DNA from: Rhopalosiphum padi
Lineage: Eukaryota; Arthropoda; Insecta; Hemiptera; Aphididae
Direction: 5' to 3'
NCBI RefSeq assembly: GCF_020882245.1
Contig: NC_083597.1
Location: 28,064,652-28,128,651, forward strand
Length of the DNA stretch: 64,000 nucleotides
Below are positions 11,191 through 23,632 of the stretch, piece after piece. Every line of letters starts with the position of its first letter. Positions within the stretch are counted from its first letter, which is position 1. The translations under genes and the position numbers were made by a program. The notes below the pieces were generated by a model that had not been told where the DNA came from, made no database searches, and saw only the letters and a program-made list of their open reading frames with translations.

Positions 11191-14100
11191 TACGTAACCC
11201 ATTCTGTTATATATATTATTATTTTTTTTTTATATATTCGTAGGTTTTTTAGTGGCTGTGCGGATAGGCCCCGGATCGTTTGAAACAATATTTTTTCCCT
11301 CAGTTATTTCACCTCGCATACTTCAGTTAATGGATAATATTATTATTTTAAGGTTTCCTACGGCAACATTATGTCGTGAATTTATGTGCATTTTCTCTAC
11401 TCGTGGATCTGGGTTTCAACCAAGATATTTATCGTGTGCTAAATTTAATCGACTTACTATGGCCATATAGTTATTGAGATCAGTAATCGTATACCGAAGA
11501 CAAGTTCGTATTATACATACTGTTAAATCGATATTGATAATATCTTTCGTACATACGAATAATATGCGAAATGGATAAAGGTAGGACATAGGTATAAAGA
11601 ACATATAGGTAGGCTGTTGTATGCTTTTGGAGAAAAAAAAACATTGCTGTAGTGGATTATGTTTTCTGAAAAAATTCAATTTAAATTTTAAACAATATTT
11701 ATAGGTCATTCTTAAGTTACGTTGTAAGTTCATACAGTTACACAATTATTATTAGGTAGTGTTATATTATATTGTATTTTATTAGTTGTAGTAAATTTAA
11801 TAACAGCCGATTTAGTGTTCTAAAAATACAATTATTTTCTAGCAGAAACAAATTTAAAATATTGTCTTCAGCTTCACGTTTTACATTTAATATTGCTAGT
11901 AAAATAAAAAAACATATATTTTATTTTATTTTTCTCGAAACTGATTCAAATTGAATTTATAAAAGCAGACTTGGACACAAGTGTATAGTACATTATAACA
12001 CAGACAATGTAGTATACAGTGTACACTAAACGTGCACTGGGTCTAAGGAAATTAAATTGAATTGCATCAAAAGCTATACAAGTTAATTTCTGTGTATAAC
12101 ACCACTAAAGAATGTATTCGCATAATATATTTTATTTGTGTGAGTATGTTCAACATAGTTTCGATATGCAAACGTCAATCGAAAAATGGTGCGAACGACA
12201 GTTTTTATATTTATTTAATACTAATATAATGTAGGTATGTACAAAGAAAAATTGTTTATATCATTCACAATAAATTATACAGGAGTGGGGAGTATATTAT
12301 TATCTATGTATAATGTATTATATTATATATATATTACATATGTACAACCGAACAGTATTGTTTAATTGAAATTCATTATACGAGAAGTATTTCATATGTA
12401 ACAAGTGCGTTGGAGAGGGAAAAAATCGCGCATATAGGGGCACAGTCATATACCCTTTTATATATTTTTAAATTAAACCTTTTTTGGTGCATGAAAAGGA
12501 TGCATGTGACGTTTCTAACTGAATTATTGTGCTCGTAATACAATTACGCTGAGTGATTTTTCCAATTTTATAGTTTAGCCAGAGCATAATTCAATATCGG
12601 TTCGCTTTACGGACGTCTAAAAATATAGTTGCGCGTGTACGTCATTATTCCATATTATTATAAATGTATAGATACGAAAAACGATACTATTGTCTTATAA
12701 CAGTTATAACGTAGGTCGTAGAAAATTAAGCATGCTATGTTTTATCAGATTATATAGTATAATATAGGGTAATCGGTCAAAATATCCAACGATAAAATAT
12801 CCGCGGAAAATATATCCGAATTTGTGAATAATAATATGTATACATGTATATATATATATATATTGCAGTCAGCAGCATCGTTTGGCAAAACCGACCTCAT
12901 CGTAAAAAAATCCCTATGGAAAACGCTCGGCCGTGACACATTATTATTATCCAGCCATATTACATATTTATACGATATATATATATATATTAAAATAATG
13001 CGTTGTTTATATTATAGTAAAAAATTGTAATGTTATTTATTTTTGTTTGTGTGTAAATGAATTAATCCCACGCGTGTAACGGAGTAAAAATTCTCCGTGT
13101 AATTATATTATAATTACACTAATTGGACGAATTTATATATTTAATAATTTTTATAAAGAATGATTCATTACTATTTTCGTGAAACGAAAAATGCTACGAG
13201 GATTTATACCGAGTCAGATATATCACTATACGTATCTCTGTTCAAAAGACTGAATTAAACAAGTTTATATCGTACATCTCGTTTAATGAACTCGGTTCGT
13301 GATGGTTTCTGAATACATTTTTATAGGTCACTGAAGACAGACTGCTGAAACTAAACGGATTAAAAATATGAACTGATAATAGTGTTCATATTTATGTAGG
13401 CAACATTTTGTTTTATTTTTATTTATACCACTATATTTATATTTATATAAAAATAAAACTTAAATAACTTTATCGTTCAATTAGCCATCGCAAGTATTTA
13501 ATTTACTCTCCGGGATTTTTTTTTAACAGCATACCGTCGAAGGCAAGAATATTCTAAACTAAAACACGACAATGGAATTTTTACGAATTCTACGTATCTT
13601 CCGTTTGGATACATTAACGTTTTAATGTATGTCTGATGATCAAAATTATATTTATAGAGGTTCACTCGGTGCGGAGGAATTTTTGCGGTGACCGACAATC
13701 CCAATATATGCCCGACTCACATTATGTAATGCTCTAAAGGATTACACGCGACGGAGGTCGTATAATATGCAGTATAATATATTATAGCGGTGAGTTGAAG
13801 AATTTCGAAATGAAATCATTCAGTTGCGATAAGAGTAATTGTCCCAGACGTATCCTTGGGGATATGGTTTAACGCCGAAAATTGACACCGTTAAAATATT
13901 ATTATTTTATTATAATTTATAGTGGTTGTGACGTCACTACTGCGTCAAAATTTCATCCATTGATAATATTTTAATGTGAAAGACAAAGCATAATGTATAG
14001 AATTGTTATACGATATAATAATAATAATAATATGTTATATTATAGTACTTCTCGGGATAATCTATCGCGTTTGGTTAGGCTTAGAGGACTTACCGAAAAA

Positions 14101-16730
14101 TGTAATATATATACTTAAATAAACATTTGTTGACTGTAATGTTTAAATTCTGTTCCATATTTATTTGTATTATTAATTTTATCTTTTCGTATAATTATAG
14201 GTATATATCGCATTTGACATTCCATATCAATATCATCCAATCATTTAAATATTAAAAACAAAATCAGTAATAGAAAATCTTTTTAAGTAACTATAGAAAT
14301 AATTATTAACAAATTATTAACATTATTTTAATCATTATAATATAATATTATGTTTGTGTACTTAATTGTTTAATATCAGTAACCAAAAAATTCAGTGTTC
14401 TATCAATAATGCTTTTTATGTGTACTCACTTCACAGATACTTATGGTTTTCGATAACATGTTATTCGATAATTATTTTTTATCGTGTTCTTATGAACGGC
14501 GCACTATAGACTTTAGGTCAAACCAAATAGTTCACAGATTCACACTGGAATACTGGATCATATCTCATCTTATATAAATATGACCTTTTGGTCTTCAGTT
14601 CTTATCGCTGCAGCACCCAAAGATCCGTTTGGATTGCGGTCTACTACATACAAAATAGTCTTATAACATTTGAATAGATCGACAAATATATGTTGAAAAA
14701 TAGTTTTTCGGAGTTTAAACCTATGAGAAAAAAATAGAATTTTCAAAAAAAAAAAAAAAATAAAATCTAGTCCGTACGGGCCAATATAATTTGTTACGCT
14801 CACTGCGGAGGCGAATACGCACTGTGCACACTGCAGTGGGTTTATTCTAATTGCCGTGTTGGACGTATTCTAATATTATTAAATTCTATTCTATACAGCG
14901 ATGATGTCCGAATGATAAACCATTGTCGTGATCGTGGAAACTATAAACACCTACACGCGTGGCCGGTGCTCCGGTTATTCTTTCTCGTGCGCGTGCATAC
15001 ACGGAACACACCATACACGTACATAGGTAGTATTGTAATAATAATAATAATAATAATACGGAATACGTCTGTGGCTCGCACATTTCGTCGTTGTCGCCTC
15101 CGGACACGCGGCGTGTAATATGTTATTAGTGTAATACTATTATAACAACGACGCATATACGTATATTACCTATACGGTTTTATAATATATATAATACATA
15201 TATAATACGCTCGACGGCCGTCCGTTTATATCGTCGTTGTTATTTTCGTTCACATGTTTTAATACATATAATATAGTACGATGCAATGCACATACGTACA
15301 GTACCTAACAAACTACGGATACTGCACTGCTGCAGACGAACCGACTGACTACGTTACGCTGCCGACATCGGAAAAAAATGTATCATCAATATTGTCGTCG
15401 GACCGGCATTTTATTGGTTTTGATTTATGTTAATTGGGTACGCGGCAATGGTCAATTATTATGAAACGCATGTAAATAATTATTACTGTTAGCGTTTATA
15501 TACATATAGTAGTAATAACAATTAACGATAATAATAATAATAATAATAATAAAATAATTGTAGTGAGCGCGTATAGCGTGGGCCTGTGAACGGATGGACG
15601 TCTGCGTGAGGTCAAACAAGCATTTCGATAGAAGACAATAATATTTTTCATTGTCGACGATAAATTTTACCCTTGTTTTAATAATATATTTTATACAATA
15701 ATATATTATATTATATTCGATCGTTCATCACCGCACGTCGTCGTCGTCGGACCGCAGTTTTTCTTCGTTCAAAACTTTCGATTTGATTTTAAATTATAAG
15801 TACACGTCATTTTTTTCTCGACTTTTTCACGTTTTTACAATTGGATTAAGATGTATTCGTAGATAGTGTAAGTTTTTCTAAAAAAAAAAAATATAGCTAC
15901 GTGCCGGCAGTGTCCGTATATATTCTGTTTTGTTTTGAACAAACAAGATTAACCAGTTTAGGCGTTTTGATTTAATAACACTAGTTAACGCGGTCCATCC
16001 CTTTGTGACTTTGACCAAAGTAAATCTAAACCGTATTTTAATCTTAATAAATCAAAATAAACGAAACACTGTTGTTGCGTGCCTACGTTAACTTATTATT
16101 ATAATTGTCCGGTTGAAGTTAAAACAATCTCTGGCCAAGACAACGAAAATACAATATTTTAAAATCATTACTTTTTAAAATTATAATAAACTGAAATAAT
16201 ATATAATATGTTATTATGCATTCCAATCAGGCTATTGAAGTAATAAATTTTAAATAAAAATAAGTGGTTTAGTTATTTAAACTAAATATGTAAGTACTAA
16301 AATATGATATTGGTGGTTTGATTAAAAACGAAAATTTAACGAAAATAATAATATGATAATTCATAGTTATTTTTTATGATAAGACAACACAATACGTAGT
16401 TATGTTTGAGTCAAACAATAATTATTAACAATCCGTCGGCAAACGCGAGTTCGATTCAGATGAAAACGCACGTGATTAAACCATCAACGACCGTCGATGA
16501 ATCAGAATACGACCACGGCGTGATTGCTGAATTCAAAGTCGCGATCACCTAATGAAATTATCGTTAAATTATATTATTAAGCCGGTATCTGTAATATATA
16601 CACTTAACACTTTTAAATGTATACAACACTCCTCCTTAAGCGTACTAATTTATAATGTTAATGCGTCCCACAGACGTGTCCGGCTTTTTTCCCGCTCGCG
16701 AATTTAATCATTTGTACAATCTCGGAGAAA
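11191..16730. other. Mostly AT-rich DNA, no gene seen
   Basis: This holds TA-rich tracts near 12310-12350, 12845-12865 and 12975-12990, poly-A near 14745, (AAT)n at 15037-15058 and (ATA)n at 15528-15550. CpG-richer patches occur near 14930-15360 and 15720-15770. A donor word GTAAGT at about 15867 (+) and one on the minus strand near 14091 have no convincing coding partner. Frames in 14886-15156 are produced by the (AAT)n tract. Confidence 0.5.
15037..15058. repeat. (AAT)n microsatellite
   Basis: About seven AAT units. A second similar tract of about seven units lies at 15528-15550. Both create Ile or Tyr runs in spurious frames. Confidence 0.92.
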
Positions 16731-16735
16731 CTTAC

Positions 16736-16790
16736 GTATAGAACCACAGCCGGCGCGTATCCCGTGTTATTAAACACTGTTATTACATAG
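16736..16790 (-). CDS. Putative short internal coding exon, unknown protein
   Basis: On the minus strand an open segment ends at a perfect donor TAC then GTAAGT (16735-16730). Two acceptors are possible. CACAG gives an exon of 55 bases (16736-16790) starting in phase 2-to-1. AACAG gives 41 bases (16736-16776) needing one carried-in base. The frame reads VFNNTGYAPAVVLY up to the donor and ends in phase 0, matching the phase-0 start of the terminal exon at 7958. The weak point is the acceptor: the sequence upstream is A-rich, with a CTAAAAT branch-like word but no pyrimidine tract. No family is recognised. The phase fit with other segments is suggestive but could arise by chance. Confidence 0.2.
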
Positions 16791-16794
16791 CTGT

Positions 16795-18005
16795 GTATTC
16801 ATTTTAGTTTTTTTTTCCGGTCTCTATTTAATAATAATATATCATAAGGTATAACCGTATAGGTACATACCTATCGTCATTAAACCGTAATTAGTCGTAA
16901 CAAACGGTTGAGTGTATCAAAATGGTAACTACACGCTACGGCGATGTGTATGTACAGAAGTATAAATGTATAATAATATAATGTTGTGGACGATAAAAAA
17001 TATAAATAAATATTAAACGGAAAAAAAAAATACTAATCTTATGGAACGATCGGCATATCCGTTTGCCGAGTAAGCCGCGGGCCTAGAGGGCACATTCATT
17101 TGTAACCGGCGATAATCGTATTTCCGACTGTTTTTCAAATTAGTCAGTTGTTCATAAATCAGAGCGTTTAGTCGGTTGAATTGAAACGTTTGATGTGATC
17201 TATCTCGGAGGAGAAAATGAAAAAAAAAAATGCTGATGATTATGTGTGTAAGTGCGTATCACAATAATAATTACCGCACGTTTATAACGAGTAATGACGA
17301 CCATGTATGCGTTAAAACGTATGATACGAATGATGTCGCTGTAGTCATTATAATACATGTATATAATAACATTATAAAAATATCAATTCGATAACATTTA
17401 ATTATGTAACGCACAAATTCAACTAAATAGTCTCGTGCTTACCTATATATATATATGGCTATCATCTACCAATGGAAATAACAAATCACAGAAACGTACT
17501 ACGATAATGTTATAATATATACATATAATATGTATATTTAATAATCGACATGAGTAGCGACGTATAATAATATAATAGACATAATTACAAAACCTATTAA
17601 CTGACAATGGAAAGCAACTGGGAATAAGTGATGTTCCTCAGTCGTAGCACAATGATAATATACAATCGCTTGTTTACTTTTATGTTTTGTTTCGGTTTTT
17701 TTTTTATTGTTGAATTTTTAATCAATATTTTCGCTGTATTAAAAAAATTATATTAAAGTTCCTTCACGATTTATCGCGTTCAGCGTATAATAACGTTATA
17801 ATGCTTTCGGGGTGGCTCTGCAGCGTATATAGTAATATATTACTTCTTTATATTAGAATATTTGTTTAGGACGCCGAAAAAGCCGATGAAAACTTGAGAA
17901 ACTTACTACAAAAGAGCGTTTAGTAGTGTAAGGATTTCGTAAAACATTTGAAAAACTTTAGGTGGTTGGTACTTAGATTTTTTTAATTATTATAATTTAT
18001 TTATT
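16795..18005. other. AT-rich DNA with weak first-exon-like signals, no gene seen
   Basis: Around 17143-17237 (+), a TCAGTT initiator-like word is followed by an ATG at 17217 and a donor GTAAGT near 17236. The intervening frame is a Lys run plus a few codons, so it carries little information. The rest is AT-rich with a poly-T near 17695 and TA-rich runs near 17445 and 17515. Confidence 0.4.
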
Positions 18006-18199
18006 TTTTGGACTTGAATACCGGTGGCGTTGACGGATCATCGAATCAGAAATATGGGACGGTGAATGGTTTTCTCTTCTTATTATTCATCTTCATACCC
18101 ATCATCGACCGCATTCCTCGACCCACTCGAAAAGGTCCATTCGACGAATTCAATCAATCGCCGACCAATTCGTTTCTGCGGGACTCAAATCGTAGATGA
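18006..18199 (+). other. Coding-like open segment without ATG
   Basis: The frame is open for about 64 codons from just after a TAA near 17990 to a TGA at 18197-18199. It contains NTGGVDGSSNQKYGTVNG, a hydrophobic stretch GFLFLLFIFIPIID and a basic, Pro-rich tail RIPRPTRKGPFDEF. Composition is more protein-like than neighbouring frames and resembles a single-pass membrane segment followed by a short tail. There is no ATG in frame near the start and no AG acceptor with a pyrimidine tract directly before it, so it may be a relic or a chance frame. I recognise no family. Confidence 0.14.
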
Positions 18200-18640
18200 C
18201 ACGGTAGTTTTCAGCAGTCGGCCTAAACTCTAAACGCAGACTTCACAATAATAATATAGTGGCTTTATATACAACGTAACCAACACGGCGGTTTTTATGA
18301 ATTTTTAATAGTTTTTAAACTTATAAAAACACACCGCGTCCGAATGAATACTGAAAGCAAGCAGCTGCGACCAATCTACCCCGGCGCGTATAATAATATA
18401 ACAGTTGTATATACACAGTAGGTAGAGGTACCTTTTATACATTTAGTGTAACTGCACGTCACACTGTAATACTCGTCGGACGTCCAAAACATATACATAT
18501 ATTGTAACGACCATGCTTATCGATTTTGTATTATTGTTCGTTATAATAATAATAATATTTCATTTTGACTTGTTTTATCGTATACAGTTCATTAATCATT
18601 TTGTTTGACGCGGTATCGTATAATTAAAATATAGATATGT

Positions 18641-18731
18641 GCTAATAATAATTCAATAAAACGTGTAACAACCATTACGTAAAAGTAAAAAAAAAAAAAA
18701 TTACACTTGTAAATAATAATTTAATCGGGAT
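18641..18731 (+). repeat. Left flank copy A of a duplicated module
   Basis: This segment, beginning GCTAATAATAATTCA, recurs at 19000-19091 with a few substitutions and poly-A length differences. Shared landmarks include GTGTAACAACCAT, ACGTAAAAGTAAA and ACTTGTAAATAAT. Each copy is followed by a MITE-like element. The offset is about 359 bases. Confidence 0.85.
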
Positions 18732-18980
18732 TATACGAATTGATTTATTGAGCATGCTCAGCACCCTTTTTCTTTAATATTACAGTTATTCAAAATTTGA
18801 TTTTTGGAATATTTGAAAAACAGTAATTTCTATTGCTACAGAACACTCCTTAAGTATTAAACAATCTAAAGAATTTGAAACTGCGGTCTTTAAGTTTATT
18901 TAAATATTCTAAAAATTAGAATTTAAATAATATCATTATTAAACACAAATGAGAGTGGGAATACTTGGTGAATCACCCTG
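18732..18980 (+). mobile_element. MITE-like element, copy A (degenerate left end)
   Basis: The right end, ATACTTGGTGAATCACCCTG at 18961-18980, is nearly identical to the right end of copy B at 19560. The left end around 18732-18755 (TATACGAATTGATTTATTGAG then CAT) lines up with the left terminal repeat of copy B but has drifted. The interior right half aligns loosely with that of copy B, including a shared CACTCCTTAAG/CACTTCTTAGA patch. There is no coding capacity. A flanking TA would fit the TA target sites of Tc1/mariner-type elements. Copy A is about 250 bases, so one copy has lost or gained internal sequence. Confidence 0.6.
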
Positions 18981-18999
18981 TTTATACATTGTTTTACGC

Positions 19000-19091
19000 G
19001 CTAATAATAATTCATAAAAATGTGTAACAACCATAACGTAAAAGTAAAATAAAAAAATACATACTTGTAAATAATTTTTCAATTAGAATTA
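19000..19091 (+). repeat. Left flank copy B of a duplicated module
   Basis: Second copy of the segment described at 18641-18731, again directly followed by a MITE-like element. The shared flank argues for tandem duplication of flank plus element rather than two independent insertions, unless the flank is itself part of the element. Confidence 0.85.
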
Positions 19092-19583
19092 TATAGAGTG
19101 ATTCACCAAGCATCTTTATTCTTTACTTTCATATTTTCCTTTAATTAAGTATTATACAATTTTAAATAAGATATTTAGATTTCTTATAATATTTAATATA
19201 AGAGTAATGCGAATATTGATATAGTTTTAAATCTAACTTAATTTTTTTTTAAATATTGTACTTTTAAGGGGCAAGCAGATGATTTTTTTTTAAATTTTGT
19301 TTGTACCTATCTACATATTTTATTAAAGTATGAGATTGTAGTTTTTGATTTATTAAAATGTAGGTATTATAGGTATATACTTAAGATATTACGATAATTC
19401 CTATTTAAAAAAATATATTTGCATAACCACGCAACACTTCTTAGATAGTAAACAAAACATAAATGTATTTGAAATATCTACAGTCCTTAATAATATCTGA
19501 AAATTCCAAAATGTAGAATATGAATTTGAATTTCATTAAAGAAAAAAACGGCAGTGTGCATACTTGGTGTATCACCCTCTATA
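19092..19583 (+). mobile_element. MITE-like element, copy B, with terminal inverted repeats
   Basis: The left end is TATAGAGTGATTCACCAAGC at 19092-19111. The right end (19560-19583) reads ATACTTGGTGTATCACCCTC and then TATA. Reverse-complemented, it matches the left end at nearly every position over about 22 bases, apart from one inserted base. The element is 492 bases, AT-rich, CpG-poor and non-coding. Termini beginning with TATA and a CACCAAGTAT core are, from memory, typical of small nonautonomous DNA transposons common in aphids, mobilised in trans by a transposase not present here. A TA duplication is consistent but cannot be separated from the terminus itself. Confidence 0.75.
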
Positions 19584-19589
19584 TTATGT

Positions 19590-21060
19590 ATATCGCTTAA
19601 AATTATGTAATTAATGAAAAGTATAAAATATAAAAATAGTTTTCTCTGGTCTGTTTATTATCAAAACTGTTATTATTTTTTTAATAGTTTATCGTTATTA
19701 ACTACAGCCTTTACCTTATTCTTTTTTCATTACATCATCATATTTTCGTATTATATAGCCAGGTATAATATTACACGTAATGATTAAGACTATAAAAAAA
19801 ATGTATTACAAAAATAAAAAGCAATGATGTGAAAATATTGATAATAATATTATTATTTTTCGGTTTGCAGCCAGTGGTAACTTTTGCTTCATATCAGCCG
19901 GAAATGTAAAACACACCAAAATCGTTTTTAAAATGGTTTCCCGATAATAACAGAAAAACAATGACAATAATAATATCATCTGCACAATACAGAAAATCAA
20001 GAAAAAACTATTTCAATTTATTTTTTATCGTCCCTCGATTCCATTTTGAGTCTCTGAAATGTAACACAGTATCACAATATAAGTAATACTACCCAGTGCT
20101 CAATATCGAAAAATATTGATTAGATGATAACTCTAGAAAATTGTTTTTATAAAATTCTCTATCACTAGGAAGAGAAAATTGTAGGAAAGATAGAAAATAT
20201 ACATAAGGATCAGTTGTTATTAATATTAATTGTGAAATCGCCTCTCCGTATTTTGACCGGCACTTGAAATTAAATTTACCACCATCGCTGTAGGCTTGGT
20301 CCCACAGCTATATTCTCTTTGTTTCGCATAAAGCGATTTTCCGGTCCGGTAATAACGGTCGATGGTAATTTTGCCGCTTGCACGTGTACGCGTCTGTTGG
20401 AAAGCTGTAATTTCAATTTTTTTTTTTTTTTAATATGCGGTCATCTCATCCCTTTGTCCTCGAAGCGAAAAGACTGCAGAAGGGAGAAAAGAGAGAGAGA
20501 GAGAGCGAGAAAGAGAAACATATAGAAATAGTTAGGGCGAAAACTCTAATCACGGTATAATAATCACGAGATTGCTGGCCCGTTAACGTTCAGTATAATC
20601 ACTATAATATATATATAAGATCTGGATTTGTGGAAAAACAAGCCTTTAAGACGAAACCCAAAAGCAGACAGACTTATTCAAGCGTTTGAAAATAATTCGT
20701 TAAATAATTATTTTGGAAATAATGATACTTTAAGAGGATGCAACACTCAAATGCGCGTAGCCTACGTCTCACAAATGTACAATAAGTCTGTTTGGGTCAT
20801 TTGAGCATTGTAAATACCACTGACAATGTCGTATTAAATTTGTAAATATTTTTAAGAATGGTTAATTTTTAATGCAATTGTATACAAATTTATTAATTAT
20901 ATAAAAAAAACTAATGAGTTTGTACGTTTATTTTTGGCCATCATATAATAGGTACTATACATTTTTATGGGCCGGAACAATCAAATTCGGTGCTGCAAAT
21001 GTGAACATAAGTCATTTGCGTTCAGCCGAACTAATCATTTTTTTATAGTGTATAAACTTT
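19590..21060. other. AT-rich DNA, no gene seen
   Basis: The left part is CpG-poor and may include more transposon-derived sequence. A GA-rich tract with (GA)n lies at 20490-20505. A frame at 20319-20525 is open only because it crosses poly-T and the GA tract. No RNA gene is visible. Confidence 0.55.
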
Positions 21061-21790
21061 TATTTTAGAGTGAATTAGCCTAATATAAAACGTAAAAGTG
21101 AGAACGTTATCTATGTTTATAATTTCGTTTTTATGGTATCTTAATTTTTAAACAAGTTAAGAACATTTTAAAATTGAAATATTTTACAAGTGCTATATGC
21201 TTATAACACACATAGTTCAATCTAATTTTAAAATTGATACTGCTTTATGCAAATTCGATGTTGTTCAACAAATTGCAACATAGGTACTCGTGTGATCCTC
21301 TTGACTCTTAAGATGATGCTCAACCTGCACGTGTTGTCTCCGTCTTACAAACACACAATATAGCAAATTTATTTTCAGTAAAACGAATGTTGTGTTGTTT
21401 TTTTTTAAATTTAGAACAAATCGGAAAATAAAAAAAAACCTAAAAATAAAAAATATATTGTAAAACCCCGTCGTGAGATAACAGGTAATGTTCTTATATT
21501 TACATTATGAATATTTAAGATTTAAGTATTAAGATAATTTTATTTTTCAGCGAGCTATAAACATCTTTATATTTTACCGCGAGTAGTATTAAAAATAAAA
21601 ATATAGTGAAAAACCAACGAAAGATAACAAATAACATTCTTACCTTAAAGTTTCATAATTGGTAAATTTTCTCTAAAATCAAAAATAACAACATTGGTTC
21701 TACTGAAAGAAAATTTGCTATGTCGTATGCTTGTAACACGGAAATAACATGCGCAAATGTAGTGTCCTCAATCCTGTACCATTTTATATT
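21061..21790 (+). repeat. Aphid dispersed repeat with long inverted arms and internal direct repeats
   Basis: A left arm at about 21295-21396 and a right arm at about 21688-21781 are inverted copies over roughly 70-90 bases. Shared landmarks are CGTGTTGTCTCCGTCTTACA, TAGCAAATTTATTTTCAGTA and AATGTTGT. Between the arms, a block containing CGTGAGATAACA and GTTCTTA at about 21450-21510 is repeated directly near 21595-21655. An inverted relative (GTGAGAACGTTATCT) sits near 21098. I recognise these blocks from a repeat abundant in aphid assemblies, by memory and without a search. There is no coding frame. It is probably a nonautonomous DNA transposon or a foldback element. The outer limits are uncertain. 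Confidence 0.68.
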
Positions 21791-23030
21791 ATTTACGAAA
21801 CATATCGAAAAACAATAAAAATGATATGCTATTATTTTTTATAGAAATGTTATGTTTTCGCATCCATTTGAAGCTTATGGATTATGTAAATATCTAATTT
21901 ACGTATATACGACGCAATTAACATTTATTTCCTAATTTTTCACAGAGTTTTCGATTCTAATCGTCCGTCTGGACTCTAATTTTTTACATTTTGAATTTTG
22001 AAACGAGCGCCTATTTGTTTTTACACGGTCTGATACATATACTAATATATTATATCTATAATTAAATCTACGTGGGTACATATTTCAGCGTTGTTTGAAA
22101 AGTTTTTGAACACTCGATTTGTACAATCCGCGTATACGGAGAATAAACAAAAATTACTTTTATAGTTCTTATAAATATGTCAATAAGACTCTGACTGTAA
22201 AAACTTTTTCTAGTCGCCATGGCAATAAATGTTTAACAATGCAATAATAATGTTACGTAACTATGGATGGAAATTTGATTAGTAAGGATAATATTATTAT
22301 TGAACGAAAGTAATTCACAGTCGGCGTAATATTACTGTCATCGCGGGGTACTTTGTACGTTAATAGTGAAGATTTACGTGACTTTACTTTTAGAACTGCA
22401 TATGTATGAAATCATAATACCATATAACGCACTCCGCGACGATATATAGCCAACCAACGAGCGTATTATTAAAAGATTCAGCTACACAGTGTTATAGTAA
22501 TAATTATTAATATTCAGCTACTGGCTTTCACATAATTTAATACTTGACAGGTAGAGCTATTCATTTGGTCGAAACAGAGTTGTAACATCTGGGGCCGAGT
22601 TCTTCAATGCGGATTTCCACATAATTTATACGCTCTAGGTAATCTCGAGGGCTTTTATTTTAATATTTTCGCAGATTGGATTTTCCTAAACACACCTTTA
22701 CACACGTGTAACAATGCCGCGCAACATTGCAGCTCACTATTATGGTCGCACTTAATATAAATATTAAACCGCACGCAGCGAATTATTTTTAGGACGGTGG
22801 TAAAACATCAGACCTAATACGCCCACTTAAATTTATAACGCGTTCGTCCATTAATTTGTTTTTCGTATAAGATTAAGAGTAAAGGCCTGAATGTGTAATA
22901 TTATTATAAATAATATTGCGCCATCGTGTTAGAGTATATAATTATTTGCGGTCACGAGGACTTGTGAGAACACAAAACTGTTTCGCTCATGACCGTTTTG
23001 TAAATACCTACATATTACAATATATATAAT
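21791..23030. other. AT-rich DNA, no gene seen
   Basis: No frame with splice context. A CpG-richer stretch at about 22560-22830 is not coding in any frame that I can support. Confidence 0.55.
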
Positions 23031-23035
23031 CTTAC

Positions 23036-23139
23036 AGTCGTTCGAGTGATACGTTGTAGGGGTGATCGATGTGTTTAGAACTCGCGAAGTCGTCGCGTGG
23101 ACTATAATATATTATTATGAAACGATTTTTACCGGACGA
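23036..23139 (-). CDS. Putative internal coding exon, unknown protein
   Basis: On the minus strand an acceptor with a good pyrimidine tract (TTTTGTTTTCCGCTATTAAG) opens 34 full codons, ending in CT before a donor GTAAGA at 23035. The peptide includes SSGKNRFIIIYYSPRDD and KHIDHPYNVSLERL, mixed in composition and not tract-derived. If the donor is not used, the frame stops at once (CTG TAA), so it could also be a terminal exon. The end phase is 2, which matches the longer acceptor choice at 16790. I recognise no domain. The open frame extends a few codons upstream of the acceptor to a TAA, so the acceptor choice is an inference. Confidence 0.25.
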
Positions 23140-23217
23140 CTTAATAGCGGAAAACAAAATATAAACCTGGTTTGTGGTTTACGTCTTTTTTTCTTTATTT
23201 TATATTTTACCGTGGAC

Positions 23218-23274
23218 ATGGCAGGACGCGGCGGCGGCGTCGAGGACCCGACGAGGAGGGTCGCCGGTGGAGAG
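23218..23274 (+). CDS. Putative first coding exon, unknown protein
   Basis: An ATG in a good context (GACATGG) at 23218 begins 19 codons, MAGRGGGVEDPTRRVAGGE, ending exactly at a donor GTGAGC in phase 0. It lies in a sharply GC-rich island (about 23218-23340) inside AT-rich DNA. The frame is also open upstream, through a poly-T tract, so the start is not fixed by a stop. Gly/Arg-rich N-termini of this sort are common by chance in GGC-repeat DNA. No downstream partner exon in phase 0 was found: the next acceptor-like site at 23633 gives an immediate stop in that phase. Confidence 0.2.
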
Positions 23275-23481
23275 GTGAGCGCGGGCGTTCCAGGTTTCCT
23301 TAAACACTATTCCGGGGCACGACGACGTGTCCTGAATCGTGTCGCGTAGGACGTATAAAACCCTGGCAAAATGCTCCAGTACACCCGGCCTCTGTTATTA
23401 TTATTACTATTATTATTATTAAACGTAAACTTTTCTCCCGCCACTGCCGGTTGACGTGCCAGGCGTCGCCGAGTCGCTCTA

Positions 23482-23506
23482 ACACACACACACACACACA
23501 CACACA
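23482..23506. repeat. (AC)n microsatellite
   Basis: About twelve AC units followed by ACAAACAAAC. Open frames on the minus strand here are Val-Cys runs from the repeat. Confidence 0.95.
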
Positions 23507-23632
23507 TACACAAACAAACGTCGTCGACTATAACCACAGAGAAACCCTTCGCCGCGCCGAGTTGTTCTACTGGAAGACATTTTCATAGTCGTTCGAGTGT
23601 GAACCCACGACTGCCGACGCCGCCTTTTGCAG

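Noticed and set aside
14092..14140. Minus-strand short open segment before a GTAAGT donor
   Set aside because: Its acceptor lacks a pyrimidine tract and the peptide is low-complexity Tyr/Ile/Phe.
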